Source: Candidozyma auris (lineage: Eukaryota > Ascomycota > Pichiomycetes > Serinales > Metschnikowiaceae). From it: 64,000 nucleotides of DNA. Positions 29,915-39,534 of the stretch are shown piece after piece. The translations under genes were made by a program, and so were the position numbers. Every line of letters starts with the position of its first letter. The stretch's first letter is position 1. The DNA lies in NCBI RefSeq assembly GCF_003013715.1, contig NC_072818.1, positions 310,001 through 374,000 on the forward strand. Reading direction: 5' to 3'. The notes below the pieces were generated by a model. That model had not been told where the DNA came from. It did no database searches and was given only the letters and a program-made list of their open reading frames with translations.

Positions 29915-29996
29915 GGCAACTTGTCCGAGTGGTTAAGGAGAAAGATTAGAAATCTTTTGGGCTTTGCCCGCGCAGGTTCGAGTCCTGCAGTTGTCG
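29915..29996 (+). tRNA. tRNA-Ser(AGA)
   Basis: 82 nt, GGCAACTTG... to ...AGTTGTCG, with a perfect 7-bp acceptor stem, the anticodon AGA (in GATTAGAAATC), a long variable arm (GGGCTTTGCCC) as in class II tRNAs, and a GGTTCGAGTCC B-box. There is no intron. A T-run terminator follows at about 30002. A second copy lies at 51081-51162 on the other strand. Confidence 0.96.
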
Positions 29997-30475
29997 GCTA
30001 ATTTTTTTTTGATGTTTATTAATATTTATTTTCCCTTTACTTTTTCTTTTCCTTCTCCTATTTCTTTCTTTGTTACTATTATTAATAACGAATAACGCTT
30101 TCTTTCAATGAGGCAATATTTCAAAGGCAAAAGAAGTAAAACGAGTCCAGCAAAGGTAGTCTAATGAGGATGAACAAAATCAGCGACCTGCGTTTACGAT
30201 ATGGTGTACAACGACGGGCGCGCCCTCAGCTGCAGAATCCAGAGACATTTGTGATACGTCAACGTAGGAGTGGACTTACGTATATTGGTAGGTAATTCTT
30301 AGTAAGTAGAATTGAATTTATTCATAATATAAGGGTAGATATGCCTCCGTATATCCTTGTTTATCTAGGAGATACCCCACAATGACCAGGTGGAGACTAG
30401 CATCTTGTGCTCGTGACAATCCTCAAAGAGAGGTGGTCTGTATATAGCACCTAGGTCTCTAACATGTGGAATTGA

Positions 30476-30483
30476 TCACGTGA
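30476..30483. promoter_or_regulatory. TCACGTGA palindrome before ERG27
   Basis: GATCACGTGATC (30474-30485) is a 12-bp palindrome 65 bp before the ERG27 start codon; a bHLH (Cbf1-type) site is likely. Confidence 0.45.
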
Positions 30484-30550
30484 TCATCACCAAATCTTTC
30501 GCTTAATAGTAATCTGAACGAGCGATCAAGCATACTCAATAAAACAAGGC

Positions 30551-31582
30551 ATGAAAAGTGGGAAGGTTGCGCTAATCACCGGAACTACCTCTAATTTGGG
30601 GATAAATATCGCTTTCAGGCTACTCGATCAATTGCCGCAAGACACTAATTTGACCTTGATTGTTACTTCAAGGACCTTGCCTAGAATAAAAGAAGTTATT
30701 GCCGATATACAGAGTTACTGCAGAGCAAACCATCCAAATAGGCCCGGTGAATTAGAATTTGATTACCTTCTAGTGGATTTCACCGACATTATCTCAACAT
30801 TAAGTGCGTTCTACTCTCTCGATAAAAAGTTTGACCGCATTGACTTCGTGTTCATCAATGCTGCTCAGGGGGTTTACGATGGGATTGATTGGATCCAGGC
30901 GACCAAGGCTGTACTTACAAATATCATTGATGCTGTTACGTTTCCTACCTATAAGTTGCAAAGGGTTGGCGTGAAGTCGACAGATAACATGGGTTTAGTA
31001 TTTCAAGGTAACGTCTTCGGGCCATACTTCTTTTTGCATAAGATCAAGCACCTCTTGAGAGATGGAGGGCGTGTTATATGGATCTCATCGGTCATGGCTA
31101 GTCCAAAGTTTTTGTCATTCAACGATTTACAGTTACTCAAATCATCTGAACCCTATGAGGGGTCAAAGAGACTAATGGATTTGTTGCACTGTGGAACACA
31201 CAAGAATTTTTTGGACGAGCATGGAATATCGACGTTCATCGTTCACCCTGGAATATTCACTAGCTTTTCTTTTTTTCAATATCTTAATCTTTTCACCTAC
31301 TACGGAATGATGTTATTATTCTACATGGCAAGGCTTTTTGGTTCTCGAATTCATAATATCTCAGGTTATACCGCAGCGAACGCTCCTGTAAGCGTGGCAT
31401 TAAATGGCGCAGATCAGTCAGTTAAGTGGGTATCTGCTAGTGATGTATGGGGTCATGAATTCATTACTCATGATGAGATTGAGAGCACGGGCGCTGAGGA
31501 TGTGGCTGCGTACATGAACAAGTTAGTAAAGGAATGGGATCAAAGATTGCATGATCAGATCGTCATCACAAGAGAAGCTTAA
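30551..31582 (+). CDS. ERG27: Erg27, 3-keto-sterol reductase
   Basis: 343 codons (S. cerevisiae 347). A short-chain dehydrogenase: NAD(P)-binding TGTTSNLG near residues 10-17, catalytic serine in ISSVM (Ser179/180) and YEGSK with Tyr202 and Lys206. It reduces the C-3 ketone during removal of the C-4 methyl groups in ergosterol synthesis, with Erg25, Erg26 and Erg28 in the ER and lipid droplets. A hydrophobic patch (YYGMMLLFYMARLFG, about 254-268) may anchor it. Its stop is 6 bp from that of converging MTC5. Confidence 0.93.
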   Translation: MKSGKVALITGTTSNLGINIAFRLLDQLPQDTNLTLIVTSRTLPRIKEVIADIQSYCRANHPNRPGELEFDYLLVDFTDIISTLSAFYSLDKKFDRIDFVFINAAQGVYDGIDWIQATKAVLTNIIDAVTFPTYKLQRVGVKSTDNMGLVFQGNVFGPYFFLHKIKHLLRDGGRVIWISSVMASPKFLSFNDLQLLKSSEPYEGSKRLMDLLHCGTHKNFLDEHGISTFIVHPGIFTSFSFFQYLNLFTYYGMMLLFYMARLFGSRIHNISGYTAANAPVSVALNGADQSVKWVSASDVWGHEFITHDEIESTGAEDVAAYMNKLVKEWDQRLHDQIVITREA

Positions 31583-31588
31583 CCTCTT

Positions 31589-34500
31589 TCAAAGATTGTG
31601 ATGTAAACATCGACAACCACAACCTGTCGGACACTCCATATCATCGAGTTGTTCTCCAGACCACCAAATGAGAGCGCAAGCTGAATGTAATATATGCTCG
31701 CAATTTGGACACACAATGGCACGCTTGTTGACTAGCATTGCACACAAGCTGCAAGTTTGAAGCAGGTTTCGCTTTTTGGTGTTCCAAGCATTGTTTCTGG
31801 CTGAGCGGACAGGCGTTAAAGGCGATAGTAGCAGCTGGGAAAGACTGTATGCTTTTCTAAACCTCAAGCCAAAAGCACAATAAAATTCTTCGAATGTGCT
31901 TTTTTCGGGAACTTGCATCTTTGAAAAATGATTAAATTTAAGAACCTCAGCTCTGTTGTATAGTAAGCTCCATCCATGAAGCATATCAGCATAACTCTCC
32001 CTGTAGTGGTGAAGTACATTATCGTCCATGGTGCTTAATAAAGGAGATGTAAACCTATCGCTGAATATGTCAAGACATTCGGCATTGTGCATTACAATGG
32101 AGACTGAGGGAGGCGGGCGAAGCCTCTCTTTAGAATGATTACCACATAGCAGTAGTGGTCCCCTCCTATTTGTGAAGCTCTTGATGGAGGCCCCTTGATT
32201 ACGAACGGCAAATCTATAAGGGCTGTCAGGAAATTTGCCCCTTTTGTAGATGTTTTGATCAGGAATTAGGGTGCAATCAGATGTTGCTGAAGCTGTCTGA
32301 GTGTTGGAAATCTTTCTTTTTTCTGAGGCATTACGTAAAAGGTGTCTAGGGACGCTTTTGTCGCCAATCTGATCGAACAAATCGCTATATTCGTCTCTGA
32401 AACTACCCAGTTCAGCTTTATTCTTTGTAGGCTTTTTCAGAAGCTCCTGAAAACTTGAAGAGAAATTGTCTTCAAGGGGTTGATACTGCGAATTAGATAA
32501 TCCACTTTTGAGCAATAACTGAGTAGATGATGCAGATTTCATTTTTATTGGTATCCTAGGGCAGTCGTCTGATTCTTCATCCTTTTCAGTTGATCTCTCG
32601 TGCAACACACATGACATCATTGCTAACATCTGAAGGTTGTTGTGATGTTCAAAATATTCAAATATTTTTCTTATGAGCCAATTGTTACCATAAGGATGGT
32701 TTCCCCAACAGAATGTACCATTTAAAGAATCAATATGTGTGTGAAGGTTTTCAGCATAGCTATCCTCGGTGGAAGTCTTACTCATGAGCATCATTGCTAA
32801 CAATTTCCAAACATCACTAATTTCAGGAAAGCCGTAATACTGGGCAACATCACTATTATGCTTAGCCAATTTTTCCGCTGAGTCACCCATCACTTTATAA
32901 GAAGCAGCGAGCTCATACTTGTCGGAGATGAGCTCAGAAAAATCGAGGATTGTAACAATGTTCCTGAAATTCCTGACAATTGATTTCTCTTTCTTTCCTT
33001 TTGTGGAATGATCCCCGAATGTCGAGGACTTGTAGTTGGATACAGTTCCACCAGCGCTATGGGTAAAGTTCGTGTCAGACCTCTGTTCGCTCAGGGGGTC
33101 GATTCTTCCGCCAACTCTCATAGAGCCCTTGAAAATACCTTTTATACGAGTTCTTGAGGGGATATCATTTTCAAGAAGGTCATCCCAATCATTATTGAAA
33201 CTCTCATCCGACGATAGGGATGTTTGCAGAGATGTCTCATCATTCAGCAGGCTCTCTGAGCTTACCTCACAAGATAAATCTCTAGCGAATGAGTCAACAG
33301 GAATTGATTCGTTTCGTATAATTAATCTTTCGGAAGAGGCATCATTATCAGTGTGCACTTTGTTGAATTCTGGCTGCCTTTTATATCCATCTTCATTCTC
33401 TTTTCTCATGAAAAAACAGACTAAGTGACCATGTGTAGACCAAACTGCGCCGCAGCCTTTAGGAAGAGGAGTAGTGTCATGCTTTACCCTTTCATTCGTC
33501 ATCTCAGATGAATATTCTAGCATTGTGACGTCGGCGCCATCATCACTCGCCCTATTATCAGTCAGGATTCGATCGTCTATTGTCGGGATGATATCCGCAT
33601 CTTCATCCTCCTCATCATCTAAAGCGAAATCTGAAGAAGGCGTGCTAGCGGCAATATGCTGATTTACCAAGTCATCTGCCCAACCTTCACTTCCCACCTC
33701 AATGAGCTCGGAATTGTTATCCAATATGGCCTCCTTTATCTCATTGGCTTCTCTGATCATGTCTGTTTCATCTAAAGTAATTTTGTCTCCCATCAAGTAC
33801 CTAAGACATGGCTCGAGGCAGAATCTCGAGAACTTGTTCGAATAAAAGTTGGCGATTTCATTCAAGCCATTAATCATTATGGTTTTTATCTTGCTCGTAA
33901 TTTCGTGTGTCTCCTCGATGTCGAATCGTATCCTATTGTTTTTGTATTTTGAAAGTGATTTGGACTTGCCTGATTTGGGGTTTGTATCTTCAAGAGCAGG
34001 ATAATTCAGAGGAAAACGAATTTCTAGCCTTATGAAAGCAAGATTTTGCTCGTTATCTCCTTTGGTGTCACTTGGGGCATCTGAACTCTCCGATTGAATT
34101 TGTTTGGACGCACTTATCACGTCGTTGTTGGCGACAGTGTTTGGAGGTGGCAATGGCCCATCTGAAATGCCTGGTCGCAAGACTTGAGACGAGCTAGTGG
34201 TTTGAAAGCTTAGTTGTTGTTGAGTATTAGAGCTGTTTGAGTTTTGTACACTTGGTCTAGTTTTAGGAATAGTAACGTTGGTCCTATTCTCATCAGTTGC
34301 ACTGCCCTCTTCTGGTGTCTCGAGGTTTTCGTTACCCTCGTTTTTCTCAACTTTTGGTAGCGGTCCTTTTAATGTCATGACTAAATGGCCCGTCGAGACC
34401 GAGATTTTTTCGAATCTTAGCTTCGGAAACTTGTGACCCACAATACTTACCTCTTCACCCAAATTCGATGGCCCTGTTGGTGCATGAGCGCCTTGACGAC

Positions 34501-35914
34501 CAGCGCCAGGGTTCCCCATGCGAACACCGGAGATCCAATCGAGATGATTAAGTTGGTTAGATCCTCGTAAATTATCCTGAGAGTGCAATATTTGAAAGTA
34601 AGCAGTTGAGGATAGCAAGTCACCATTATGCACTCGTGAGTATTCCTTCATTCCAAGAGCGGGTTCAGTACAATACGTATTGTATCCATAAAAATTTGAT
34701 CTCTTGGACAATGGCTCCTCGTCCAACTCAATATCAGGTGAATCTGCGCGACTCATTGCCCCATGCTCTTCAGAGTCTGACCCACCTGCACTTCTGAGTA
34801 AGGAACTGAAGAGCTTTTGATGCTGAGGATTATAATTCGCGATTTCATAGATTTGGTCGTCATGTGGCCATAACTTAAGGTCGTAATCTTGGGAAGACCA
34901 GCTTACAAGCTGGTACTTTTCCCAAGGATGCTTGTTCTCAAAGCCAAGATAGTTTGATCTCAAAGTTCTCCATAAAAAGTCCTTAATAGGACCTTGGTGC
35001 CCTCGAAATGAATAGTCAGCCACTACGTCAAGGTTGACTGTCTCGCCTGTAGAGGCATGCCTCTCCAATGCACCCTGGTAATTAACGATGTGCACGGCAT
35101 TTCCACCCTCTCGTAAGGGCATGATGCCGCAACAGCTATCCTTGCCAAAAGGCAAGCTTCGAGCTCTTGCAATCGGGAAATTGGCTTTCATCACAACCGA
35201 AGGGCGGATAGTCGTATTGCTAGGCCGACTTATATCCCATATCTTAACACTTTCATCGTTGGAGCATGTTGTAAGCTTGTCATCTGCGTTGCTATAGTCA
35301 AGTCCATTGATCTTTCCCCTGTGAGCACTCTCGACTTTCAAGATCGGAAGAGCTCCATTTCTCGTATCCCAAACAAAGAAACTATGATCATGGCTTGAAG
35401 CTAATTGATATGGATTACTCTGACTCCACTTGACTTGCGTAGCGCCAGCTCTCCATTCAGCCCACTTGCCGACTGGTCTTCTGGGAGAGCGCATGTCCCA
35501 GCTATACACAAACGTATCAATAGAACATGTAGCGAGGATTTCAGGATCTGACAGGTGAAAATTTATGTCAGTAATTGCTCTTGTGTGGCGATGAAGAACG
35601 TGGGCAATTGCATTACTCGACGGCCGAGCCAAATCCCACAAAAGAGCTTTCTGATTCGACGTGGATATACACCACGATGGCTTCAGCGCATGATGAGGAG
35701 ACCACTGCACATCAGCGACCTCCCACGATGTAATATGATGGAGCCATCGAGGTGCTTTGAAAGGATCATCTAGATCAATAATGAAGAGTCCCTTACGCCC
35801 TGCCAACACTGCGTCTCTTCCATTAGGTGATAGGGACATAGTGCCAATGGCACCATCCACTCTCAAGGAGAGAGAGTTTCCAAAGGTAAGGGACTCGTAA
35901 GGGTTTTCCATCAT
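31589..35914 (-). CDS. MTC5: Mtc5/Sea3, SEA-complex subunit (WDR59 homologue)
   Basis: 1441 codons, longer than S. cerevisiae Mtc5 (1148) because of long disordered Ser/Asp-rich linkers. Order: WD40 propeller (residues about 10-370), RWD domain (about 490-720) split by a low-complexity insertion of about 90 residues, a middle helical region, and a C-terminal RING-like zinc domain (CSLC...CPNCEHILHSAC...CPTGCGCRC). WD40-RWD-RING is the order of WDR59/Sea3; Sea2 and Sea4 lack the RWD. The SEA complex at the vacuole controls TORC1 through the Npr2-Npr3-Iml1 GAP. Tandem ATGs start the frame. It is divergent from TAF10. Confidence 0.85.
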   Translation of the reverse strand: MMENPYESLTFGNSLSLRVDGAIGTMSLSPNGRDAVLAGRKGLFIIDLDDPFKAPRWLHHITSWEVADVQWSPHHALKPSWCISTSNQKALLWDLARPSSNAIAHVLHRHTRAITDINFHLSDPEILATCSIDTFVYSWDMRSPRRPVGKWAEWRAGATQVKWSQSNPYQLASSHDHSFFVWDTRNGALPILKVESAHRGKINGLDYSNADDKLTTCSNDESVKIWDISRPSNTTIRPSVVMKANFPIARARSLPFGKDSCCGIMPLREGGNAVHIVNYQGALERHASTGETVNLDVVADYSFRGHQGPIKDFLWRTLRSNYLGFENKHPWEKYQLVSWSSQDYDLKLWPHDDQIYEIANYNPQHQKLFSSLLRSAGGSDSEEHGAMSRADSPDIELDEEPLSKRSNFYGYNTYCTEPALGMKEYSRVHNGDLLSSTAYFQILHSQDNLRGSNQLNHLDWISGVRMGNPGAGRQGAHAPTGPSNLGEEVSIVGHKFPKLRFEKISVSTGHLVMTLKGPLPKVEKNEGNENLETPEEGSATDENRTNVTIPKTRPSVQNSNSSNTQQQLSFQTTSSSQVLRPGISDGPLPPPNTVANNDVISASKQIQSESSDAPSDTKGDNEQNLAFIRLEIRFPLNYPALEDTNPKSGKSKSLSKYKNNRIRFDIEETHEITSKIKTIMINGLNEIANFYSNKFSRFCLEPCLRYLMGDKITLDETDMIREANEIKEAILDNNSELIEVGSEGWADDLVNQHIAASTPSSDFALDDEEDEDADIIPTIDDRILTDNRASDDGADVTMLEYSSEMTNERVKHDTTPLPKGCGAVWSTHGHLVCFFMRKENEDGYKRQPEFNKVHTDNDASSERLIIRNESIPVDSFARDLSCEVSSESLLNDETSLQTSLSSDESFNNDWDDLLENDIPSRTRIKGIFKGSMRVGGRIDPLSEQRSDTNFTHSAGGTVSNYKSSTFGDHSTKGKKEKSIVRNFRNIVTILDFSELISDKYELAASYKVMGDSAEKLAKHNSDVAQYYGFPEISDVWKLLAMMLMSKTSTEDSYAENLHTHIDSLNGTFCWGNHPYGNNWLIRKIFEYFEHHNNLQMLAMMSCVLHERSTEKDEESDDCPRIPIKMKSASSTQLLLKSGLSNSQYQPLEDNFSSSFQELLKKPTKNKAELGSFRDEYSDLFDQIGDKSVPRHLLRNASEKRKISNTQTASATSDCTLIPDQNIYKRGKFPDSPYRFAVRNQGASIKSFTNRRGPLLLCGNHSKERLRPPPSVSIVMHNAECLDIFSDRFTSPLLSTMDDNVLHHYRESYADMLHGWSLLYNRAEVLKFNHFSKMQVPEKSTFEEFYCAFGLRFRKAYSLSQLLLSPLTPVRSARNNAWNTKKRNLLQTCSLCAMLVNKRAIVCPNCEHILHSACALIWWSGEQLDDMECPTGCGCRCLHHNL

Positions 35915-36185
35915 GGGATTGAAAGGGTTTCGGGAGGTGCGAAGTATACTATTAACTCGCTTGGTTTATAGCGCTCAAGAGGTCAGAACTTGGGATCAAA
36001 AGGCTCAACTAAAGAGCTGACTTGGTGTCGCTTATTGTAGATTATTTGCTTCTAGCTCTCAGAATCACATAAAATAAAATTAATAAGTAACGATCTCTTG
36101 TCCATAGCCCTTTTACGTTGGAAGGCTAATCATCAGAATTGACTAATAGTGCTTAAAACCCTTACACCTCACCATTGACATCTAC

Positions 36186-36418
36186 TGTTCAAGTCTGTCC
36201 TGGGTACAGGTTAGTATTGCCTCATTTACGACGTATTTGAGTCACACACAAACGTACGTAAAATCTATCACAGTAAACTGAACTCAGCTAGCTATCTCAT
36301 TGAAAACTCTACACATTTATTCTCATCTGGGTAGCACACGCAATGCTCACTTGACCGGTTAAACACCGGAGGTATTTCCAGTAGTGTACACAAAACGCAA
36401 CAACCATTCCCGCTAACA
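36186..36418. mobile_element. Solo LTR, copy 2, in the TAF10 promoter
   Basis: 233 bp starting TGTTCAAGTC and ending CCGCTAACA, flanked by the 5-bp direct repeat TCTAC (36181-36185 and 36419-36423). It is homologous to copy 1 at 17609-17843 but diverged, so both are old. It lies between divergent MTC5 and TAF10, and its 3' end is 39 bp before the TAF10 ATG. Confidence 0.9.
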
Positions 36419-36457
36419 TCTACAACATTTATCTTCTCTGACTTTACATAAACGATA

Positions 36458-37096
36458 ATGACGAAAGAATCAGGTCTAAATAGTGATGAAATCGAAGCTA
36501 GAGATGAGGATTTAGACGAAGAGTTCAACGATGTCGACATGGCATCTTCGTCGCAAGGTGACGAGAGAGCCAAAACCTCTGATGCTCCGCAGGTGGAAAC
36601 TTCTCTCCCCAGCGGTTCCTCGCACGATCTTCCTAATCTCACAAGAAAGGATAAAACCTTACAAGAAATGCTTGAATTAATGACAGGCGATTTTCTGCCT
36701 ATCATACCGGACGGAGTAACAGATTACTACCTAGCGAGAAATGGCTTTGAGACTACAGACATCAGAGTCAAGAGGTTACTTGCACTCGCTACCCAAAAGT
36801 TTGTTTCAGACATAGCTCAAGATGCCTATGAATACTCTAGGATCAGAAGCTCATCAGCTGTTTACAACTCTTCCAACCCGCAAGTAAGAGCCAAACAGCT
36901 TCTACAAGGACAACAATTTGCAAATCAGCAGAATAGTGCCGCTAGTGGTAACGTTGAGAATACTGAGCAGCTGCAGCCTCAGCTGCACTTTAATGCTGGG
37001 CATCAGCAGGGAAAAATCGTGCTCACAATGGAGGACTTGAGCAATGCTTTAAACGAATATGGCGTCAACACGTCAAAGCCTGATTTTTATCGCTGA
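36458..37096 (+). CDS. TAF10: Taf10, TFIID and SAGA histone-fold subunit
   Basis: 212 codons (S. cerevisiae 206). An acidic N terminus is followed by the TAF10 core, residues about 60-135 ([12 protein letters not shown]...[17 protein letters not shown]...[28 protein letters not shown]), then a Gln-rich spacer typical of yeasts and the conserved end [16 protein letters not shown]. It pairs with Taf3 or Taf8 in TFIID and with Spt7 in SAGA. Codon 80 is CTG; homologues have a hydroxy residue there, favouring Ser. Its promoter and probably its 5' UTR are supplied partly by the solo LTR. Confidence 0.95.
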   Translation: MTKESGLNSDEIEARDEDLDEEFNDVDMASSSQGDERAKTSDAPQVETSLPSGSSHDLPNLTRKDKTLQEMLELMTGDFLPIIPDGVTDYYLARNGFETTDIRVKRLLALATQKFVSDIAQDAYEYSRIRSSSAVYNSSNPQVRAKQLLQGQQFANQQNSAASGNVENTEQLQPQLHFNAGHQQGKIVLTMEDLSNALNEYGVNTSKPDFYR

Positions 37097-38174
37097 GCTT
37101 CCACTATTGCAATTATGAGCTGATCAAGTTCATACTTGTTTTATGACTTTTTTTTTTTTTTTTTTCTTTGGTTTTTCTCACTCTCAACGATGCTTGCGGC
37201 CCCTGTGCTGAAAGACATGGCGAGTATAGATTCAATTGAAGACAGCCCTGAGGAATGTGGTAGCGTCTGGTATGGTTCAAACATAGAAGTTAGGATCTGA
37301 TTCTCCGAGTAACTCAGATTGACTACGTGGAAATCAATCTACGTATAATTTTCAGTCCTACCTTCAGCTTTTTCGGTATTTCCGATCGAAGTTGTCTTAA
37401 AAACTATGAATCGTGGTGTAGAGTTGTATAACTTTGAAGAAAGGCGATGCTTACGAAGACGTCTTGGAGACACGTCCTTGCAAGACGACGACGAAACACG
37501 AACCTAGTGTTATGACCACGGGAAAATACCAGTAGGGAGAGTCATGAATGTCCCGATCTTTCCGTACTTCGGTCTAAGAGCCCTACAATTCTACGGCAGT
37601 GGTGATCGAATCTATATAAGTCTCCAGAGTACTGTAGCACCTAGTCTCGACCAAGGCAATAAAGTATGTCAAAAGCTACTATGTGTGACGTAACACCTCG
37701 GACCTCGTACGTTAAAACCTATACTTTTTTTTATAGATTTGGCGGCCGTTAACGACATTCTTTTAAGTAGAACTGTGAGGCATTTTGGACGGCGATTAAG
37801 CGTCCTGACAACACTGAGTTTTGATAATCTTTGTAAGAGGTGTCTTGGACAGGCAAAGTGTCTGACAACCGCAAATTCTGTGTAAATTTGTGAAGCCATA
37901 GGCGTTGTGCCCAATGGCGTTCATCAGGTTATGAGTTTTGAGATGGAGCAACCCGGATCCTCTGACTGCTGTAACCTGGTACAACGATCACAGGTATATA
38001 TACAGCAGGGAGTTGGTGAACAAGGCCGATTTGGACACCCAGGATCACCTACAAAAGTTGTCTCAAGACGCTGTTTGAGGTTCTGCTTGAAGATTAAAGA
38101 TCTTAAAGATGATATTTTTCGCTTTGAGTTATCTTTATGAGTAGTACCTCTGAGCACATAATTGTACCTCCGAA
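37097..38174. other. Intergenic region between TAF10 and tRNA-Lys
   Basis: 1.1 kb without a credible gene. It contains a T-run after TAF10, a short inverted repeat (arms 37316-37322 and 37334-37340) and a LINE-like tail at about 37725. Confidence 0.55.
37725..37740 (-). mobile_element. Possible LINE 3' tail fragment
   Basis: A T-run followed by ATAGAT resembles the TCTATA-plus-A-tail terminus of the LINE copies in this window. The sequence beyond it does not match the other copies and no target duplication is clear, so it may be another subfamily or chance. Confidence 0.3.
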
Positions 38175-38257
38175 GCCTGGTTAGCTCAATCGGTAGAGCA
38201 TTTGACTCTTATATCAGGTCAATCAAAAGGTTGCGGGTTCGAGCCCCGCATCGGGCT
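38175..38257 (+). tRNA. tRNA-Lys(CTT) with a 10-nt intron
   Basis: GCCTGGT... pairs with ...ATCGGGC (two G-U pairs). The D-arm is AGCTCAATCGGTAGAGC and the B-box GGTTCGAGCCC. The anticodon CTT is at 38208-38210, followed by A37 and a 10-nt intron at about 38212-38221; removing it leaves a standard 5-bp anticodon stem and a 73-nt tRNA. A long T-run terminator follows. Confidence 0.93.
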
Positions 38258-38383
38258 TCTTTTTTTTTTTTCTATGTTCTTGCACTAATACAAATGCTCA
38301 AAATTTTCATTCATCAATGCAGCCTGTAAATGTGCTAGTTTATGTACGTAGATGCTTCTTTCTATCTATACAATTTGCAACAC

Positions 38384-39292
38384 CTAAAATGGATCTTCGT
38401 ATGGATCCTCCTCATCGTAATCATCATCCTTCTCGAATTGGTAGACAATCGCGCCTCCCACTTTTCCAAGCTCTGCTTGTGCTTCCATAAAAGGAAGCTC
38501 AACCTGTTCTTTTGCCAATCTTTGCTTAGAACTTGTACCCAAATTAAATGTTGTGAGATCCTTGAGAAGCTCATCGTCATCCTCTGTACTCCCTTTCGCT
38601 TTTCTAAGTGGCACGTACGAGTGCATTTTCAGATCGAACAGGAATTCATGTTGCCATGCCTTTCCTGACTTTTTTTTCTTTATCATTTTTAGTGTGAATT
38701 TTTGCCCGTTCAACGTCCCCTGAATAGGGAGTATGAGCTTGTTGATTGACGTTTCATTGTCCTCTTCATCCTCAACATTTTCAGGTTCCACGTAGAATGC
38801 AGCCAGTGCAATATAGTTGAGAAGCGATAGTGGCGATGGATAGTTTGTCAATTGAGGGGAAGGGCAATTAGAGTGGTATACTGCCAACACAGTGTTGAAA
38901 GGCAGCACCAAGCTTGACATAAATGAGGTAAGCTCATCGCAAGGAATATAGTTTAATGAGTCAATAATGACTAACTTTTTCTGTATTTTCGAGGACCTAT
39001 CAATAATGAATTTAATAACTTCCTTCAATTGAGCCCCCAGGCAGTCCATGAATTCTGTTGCCCAAGAGGGTGGGAGGGAATTCTCGAATGAGAGCAATAG
39101 CACAGGTGCGTTTGCGTTGCTAACAAACTCCTGAATGATATAATAGGCAGATTGGTTAAGAGAGTCAACCACTAAATTAAATGGAGAAACCTCCTTCAAT
39201 GAAAGATGTCGACTTAGAAGAACCACCGAGTTTTGAACGGACATGCCTCCTCGCCTCCTAGATCTTCCCACAATGTAAGATACCTGCGCCAT
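38384..39292 (-). CDS. ELP5: Elp5/Iki1, Elongator subunit
   Basis: 302 codons (S. cerevisiae Iki1 309). A RecA-like fold without Walker motifs, followed by the conserved acidic end (TTFNLGTSSKQRLAKEQVELP and EKDDDYDEEDPYEDPF). Elp4-5-6 forms the ring of Elongator, which modifies wobble uridines of tRNAs. The second ATG (39244, MSVQNSVVLL) aligns better with the N termini of homologues than the first, so the protein may be 286 residues. It converges on the tRNA-Lys gene. Confidence 0.9.
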   Translation of the reverse strand: MAQVSYIVGRSRRRGGMSVQNSVVLLSRHLSLKEVSPFNLVVDSLNQSAYYIIQEFVSNANAPVLLLSFENSLPPSWATEFMDCLGAQLKEVIKFIIDRSSKIQKKLVIIDSLNYIPCDELTSFMSSLVLPFNTVLAVYHSNCPSPQLTNYPSPLSLLNYIALAAFYVEPENVEDEEDNETSINKLILPIQGTLNGQKFTLKMIKKKKSGKAWQHEFLFDLKMHSYVPLRKAKGSTEDDDELLKDLTTFNLGTSSKQRLAKEQVELPFMEAQAELGKVGGAIVYQFEKDDDYDEEDPYEDPF

Positions 39293-39534
39293 TGAGTCCG
39301 ATGAAGCTCATATGTAGGAAACGGCAGAACAGAACCACATACTTGTTCAACCACTGCACAGATTACAGCAATACATCATCTTTCCCAAGTTGTCGCGAAT
39401 AACTAATCCAGGAAGACTTCATTTGCTCTATCCTGATAATATCTGGCTTGTTAGACCTTTTGTCCCGCAAGCGATATCTTAGACACAGTTTACACCTCTG
39501 ATAACCGGAGGCTCTCGATCCAGCCCTTGAACTC

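Noticed and set aside
37257..37694. Third LTR (TGTTACG...CTACCACA on the minus strand)
   Set aside because: No target duplication and no similarity to the other two LTRs.
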